Positions 62,013 to 64,000 of a DNA stretch of 64,000 nt are shown here, piece by piece; the stretch's first letter is position 1; each line of letters begins with the position of its first letter. This stretch comes from JACVRN01 sp035276685. GTDB lineage: Bacteria; Acidobacteriota; Blastocatellia; Pyrinomonadales; Pyrinomonadaceae. The notes under the pieces are model-generated. The model was given only the letters and a program-made list of their open reading frames with translations, was not told the DNA's origin and made no database searches. The stretch is taken from assembly GCA_035276685.1 (NCBI GenBank), contig DATELK010000235.1:61543-125542 (forward strand), in the 5' to 3' direction. The translations under genes were made by a program, and so were the position numbers.

Positions 62013-63047
62013 GTGAAGCAATTGACTAAGCCGGAAGTGGTCGTCATCACGGGCGCTTCGGCCGGAGTGGGCCGCGCCGTGGCTCGCGCGTTCGCGCGCC
62101 GTGGCGCACGCCTCGGCCTCATCGCGCGAGGGCGAGACGGGCTTGAAGCCGCGCGCCTTGAGGTTGAAGTTCTGGGAGGACGAGCGCTTGTGCTGCCCCT
62201 CGATGTCGCGGACGCAGACGCCGTTGAGAGCGCGGCCGAAGCCGTCGAGCGGGAGTTCGGCCCCATAGACATCTGGATTAATAACGCCATGGTATCGGTC
62301 TTCTCGCCCGTCAAGCAGATGAAGCCGGAAGAGTACAAGCGGGTCACGGAGGTCACGTATCTGGGCTACGTCTACGGCACGCTCTCTGCGCTCAAGCGCA
62401 TGCTGCCGCGCGATAGCGGCGTGATAGTACAGGTCGGCTCTGCCCTCGCTTACAGAGGCATTCCTTTGCAGTCGGCCTACTGCGCAGCCAAGCATGCGAT
62501 TCAGGGCTTCAACGATTCGTTAAGGAGCGAGCTTATACACGACGGCTCACGCGTGCGCGTGACGATGGTTCAGTTGCCCGCTCTTAACACGCCTCAGTTT
62601 TCGTGGGTCAAATCTCGCTTGCCGCGAAAGCCGCAGCCCGTGCCGCCAATCTACCAGCCGGAGATTGCCGCCGAGGCGATTCTCTTCGCCGCGCTTAACG
62701 AGCGTCGTGAGCTGTACGTAGGCTATCCAACGGTCGAAGCGATAGTGGGCGATAAGATTGCGCCGGGCCTTGCCGATAGGTACCTTGCGAAAAACGGCTA
62801 CGACGCGCAGCAGACCCTTGAGCCCGTAGAGCCCGACCGCAGGGACAACCTCTGGGAGCCCGTGCCCGGAGACCACGGCGCGCACGGAACGTTTGATGAT
62901 AGAGCGAGCGATTCGAGCCCGCAGCTCTGGGCCAGCATGAACAGGAACTGGCTCTTGATGGCCGGTGCGGGACTCCTCGGCCTTGCGGCCGGAATGTTCT
63001 TAGGCGGCGAGGGCGGCGCGAAAGCAGGGGACGCCGGACACGAATGA
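62013..63047 (+). CDS. SDR family oxidoreductase with C-terminal membrane anchor
   Basis: The GTG at 62013 has AGGGGG six bases upstream and is preferred over the GTG at 61989. Of 344 residues, the SDR fold has TGASAGVGRAVA near 14-25, LIARG, INNAMVSVF, and the catalytic YCAAK. After about 270 a Pro/Gly-rich segment leads to one membrane helix (WLLMAGAGLLGLAAGMFLGG). It is about 100 residues longer than a classical SDR. It overlaps the methyltransferase gene by four bases. Confidence 0.9.
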   Translation: MKQLTKPEVVVITGASAGVGRAVARAFARRGARLGLIARGRDGLEAARLEVEVLGGRALVLPLDVADADAVESAAEAVEREFGPIDIWINNAMVSVFSPVKQMKPEEYKRVTEVTYLGYVYGTLSALKRMLPRDSGVIVQVGSALAYRGIPLQSAYCAAKHAIQGFNDSLRSELIHDGSRVRVTMVQLPALNTPQFSWVKSRLPRKPQPVPPIYQPEIAAEAILFAALNERRELYVGYPTVEAIVGDKIAPGLADRYLAKNGYDAQQTLEPVEPDRRDNLWEPVPGDHGAHGTFDDRASDSSPQLWASMNRNWLLMAGAGLLGLAAGMFLGGEGGAKAGDAGHE

Positions 63048-63901
63048 GCGAGAAGGCGCTACAGGAACCGAAAGCCGAAGAACAGCTCAGCCTCGACGAT
63101 ATACGCGAGCATTACGACCACCTTGCCTTCTTTTATCAATCGCTCTGGGGCGAGCACATTCATCACGGCTACTGGGAAAACGCAGAGACTCCAAACTCAG
63201 CGCAGGAAAAGTTGGTCGAGCGTCTGGCGTCGCTTGCGGGAATTAAGACGGGCGGGCGAGTGCTGGACGTGGGCTGCGGTCTGGGCGGGTCTGCACTGTG
63301 GCTTGCTCGCAACCTCAACTGTTCCGTCCTCGGGCTTAACCTCAGCCCTGTGCAGGTAGCGATGGCTACGAAGAAGGCGCGCGATGAAGGTCTTGATGAC
63401 CGCACAGAGTTCAGGGTGTTGGACGCGAAACATCTGGGCTCACTCAGCGAAAGTTTCGACGCGGTGTGGGTCGTTGAGTGCAGCGAGCACCTTGCGTATA
63501 AGGAACGGTTTATTTCCGACTGCTCGCGTGTCTTGAAGAGAGGCGGTCGGCTGGCTCTGTGCGCGTGGCTCAGGGCCGAGACGCTGCCCGCTCACGACGG
63601 CGAGCAGCTTGTCGCTGAGGTCTGCAAGGCTATGCTTTGTCCTCATCTAGCCAGCATGCAGGATTACTTGCTATGGATGCGCGCATCCGGGCTCAACCCG
63701 CTCAAAGCCGAGGACATCACCCTGAAGGTAAAAGAGACATGGGTGCGTGCCGAGGAGATTGTGCAGCGGCAGGAGGTCAAAGCGCTTATAGAAGCAGCCG
63801 ACGACGGGACGCGCCGCTTCGTGGATGCGTTTACTCTTATGCGCCGTGCCTTCGACGGCGGCGCGATGGCATACGGAATGTTCGCGGCAATCAAGGCATG
63901 A
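63044..63901 (+). CDS. SAM-dependent methyltransferase
   Basis: The 285 residues have the class I methyltransferase core: VLDVGCGLGGSALWLA near 73-88, GLNLSPVQVAMA, and VWVVECSEHL. The N-terminal region (IREHYDHLAFFYQSLWGEHIH, then HGYWEN) and the late helix match the gamma-tocopherol/sarcosine methyltransferase group. The substrate is unknown. It is translationally coupled to the SDR (ATGA overlap). The remaining 99 bases of the window hold only a weak CCGCC/GGCGG stem-loop. Confidence 0.9.
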   Translation: MSEKALQEPKAEEQLSLDDIREHYDHLAFFYQSLWGEHIHHGYWENAETPNSAQEKLVERLASLAGIKTGGRVLDVGCGLGGSALWLARNLNCSVLGLNLSPVQVAMATKKARDEGLDDRTEFRVLDAKHLGSLSESFDAVWVVECSEHLAYKERFISDCSRVLKRGGRLALCAWLRAETLPAHDGEQLVAEVCKAMLCPHLASMQDYLLWMRASGLNPLKAEDITLKVKETWVRAEEIVQRQEVKALIEAADDGTRRFVDAFTLMRRAFDGGAMAYGMFAAIKA

Positions 63902-64000
63902 CGAGCGGCGGCGGGATTCAGTAGTGGTTCAGTTTCAAAACGCAGAGACGACAAACAGGTCAGAACCGCCTGCGGTAGCGGGCGGGTCTTAAGCCTTTAT

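Noticed and set aside
1..64000. CRISPR arrays, tRNA/rRNA genes, insertion sequences or integrases
   Set aside because: I looked for regular repeats, cloverleaf-like segments and transposase or integrase motifs and saw none, but a covariance-model search would be needed to exclude small RNAs.

Overview
The window looks like a high-GC chromosome segment from an acidobacterium, probably of the Blastocatellia/Pyrinomonas type. This is inferred from gene content: four large FtsX/MacB-type orphan permeases (ADOP family), two next to PadR regulators; an ECF sigma factor overlapping a Ser/Thr kinase-ATPase-TPR gene; and CadC-like winged-helix/TPR regulators. There is no rRNA, tRNA, CRISPR array or recognisable insertion sequence, and the DNA is densely coding.

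Bases 1-16080 hold an ABC (Tc) toxin locus. A 5'-truncated fused TcB/TcC Rhs protein ends in a WHH-type HNH nuclease tip. A SUKH (SMI1/KNR4) immunity-like gene follows, then a 2781-residue TcA pore subunit and a secreted caspase-fold protein. Strong hairpins close the locus. Bases 16180-31000 hold the sigma/kinase pair, a PadR/permease pair, a circularly permuted D-amino-acid oxidase with a second permease, a fused EutB-EutC ethanolamine ammonia-lyase and a kinase with ankyrin repeats. Bases 31046-34858 hold a zinc alcohol dehydrogenase operon and a winged-helix/TPR regulator.

Bases 35062-42690 hold the most unusual system. A winged-helix regulator with a receiver domain lacking its phosphoacceptor Asp precedes an exporter made of an HlyD-type adaptor, a C39 peptidase-ABC transporter and a second ABC transporter with a degenerate C39-like domain. 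Directly downstream are three 16-codon genes, each with its own ribosome binding site, encoding peptides of the form MK(V/I)KT(D/N)VKAGG plus five variable residues. Each spacer contains an RNA hairpin and the array ends in an intrinsic terminator. The 11-residue constant part ending in Gly-Gly looks like a minimal C39 leader, so the predicted products are pentapeptides (VFASD, VYVGG, AMLAD). These genes are far below normal gene-calling length.

Bases 42693-63901 hold mainly metabolic and regulatory genes: an SDR, a divergent LysR/serine-hydrolase pair, a damaged-looking esterase, a PP2C-type phosphatase behind a permease, a PadR/permease pair, a PLP decarboxylase, a SufR-like regulator divergent from a DoxX/GTP cyclohydrolase II/DUF2231/glycogen-debranching-like run, and an SDR/methyltransferase pair. 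Both PadR genes appear to be leaderless, with palindromic operators over the promoter at identical spacing.
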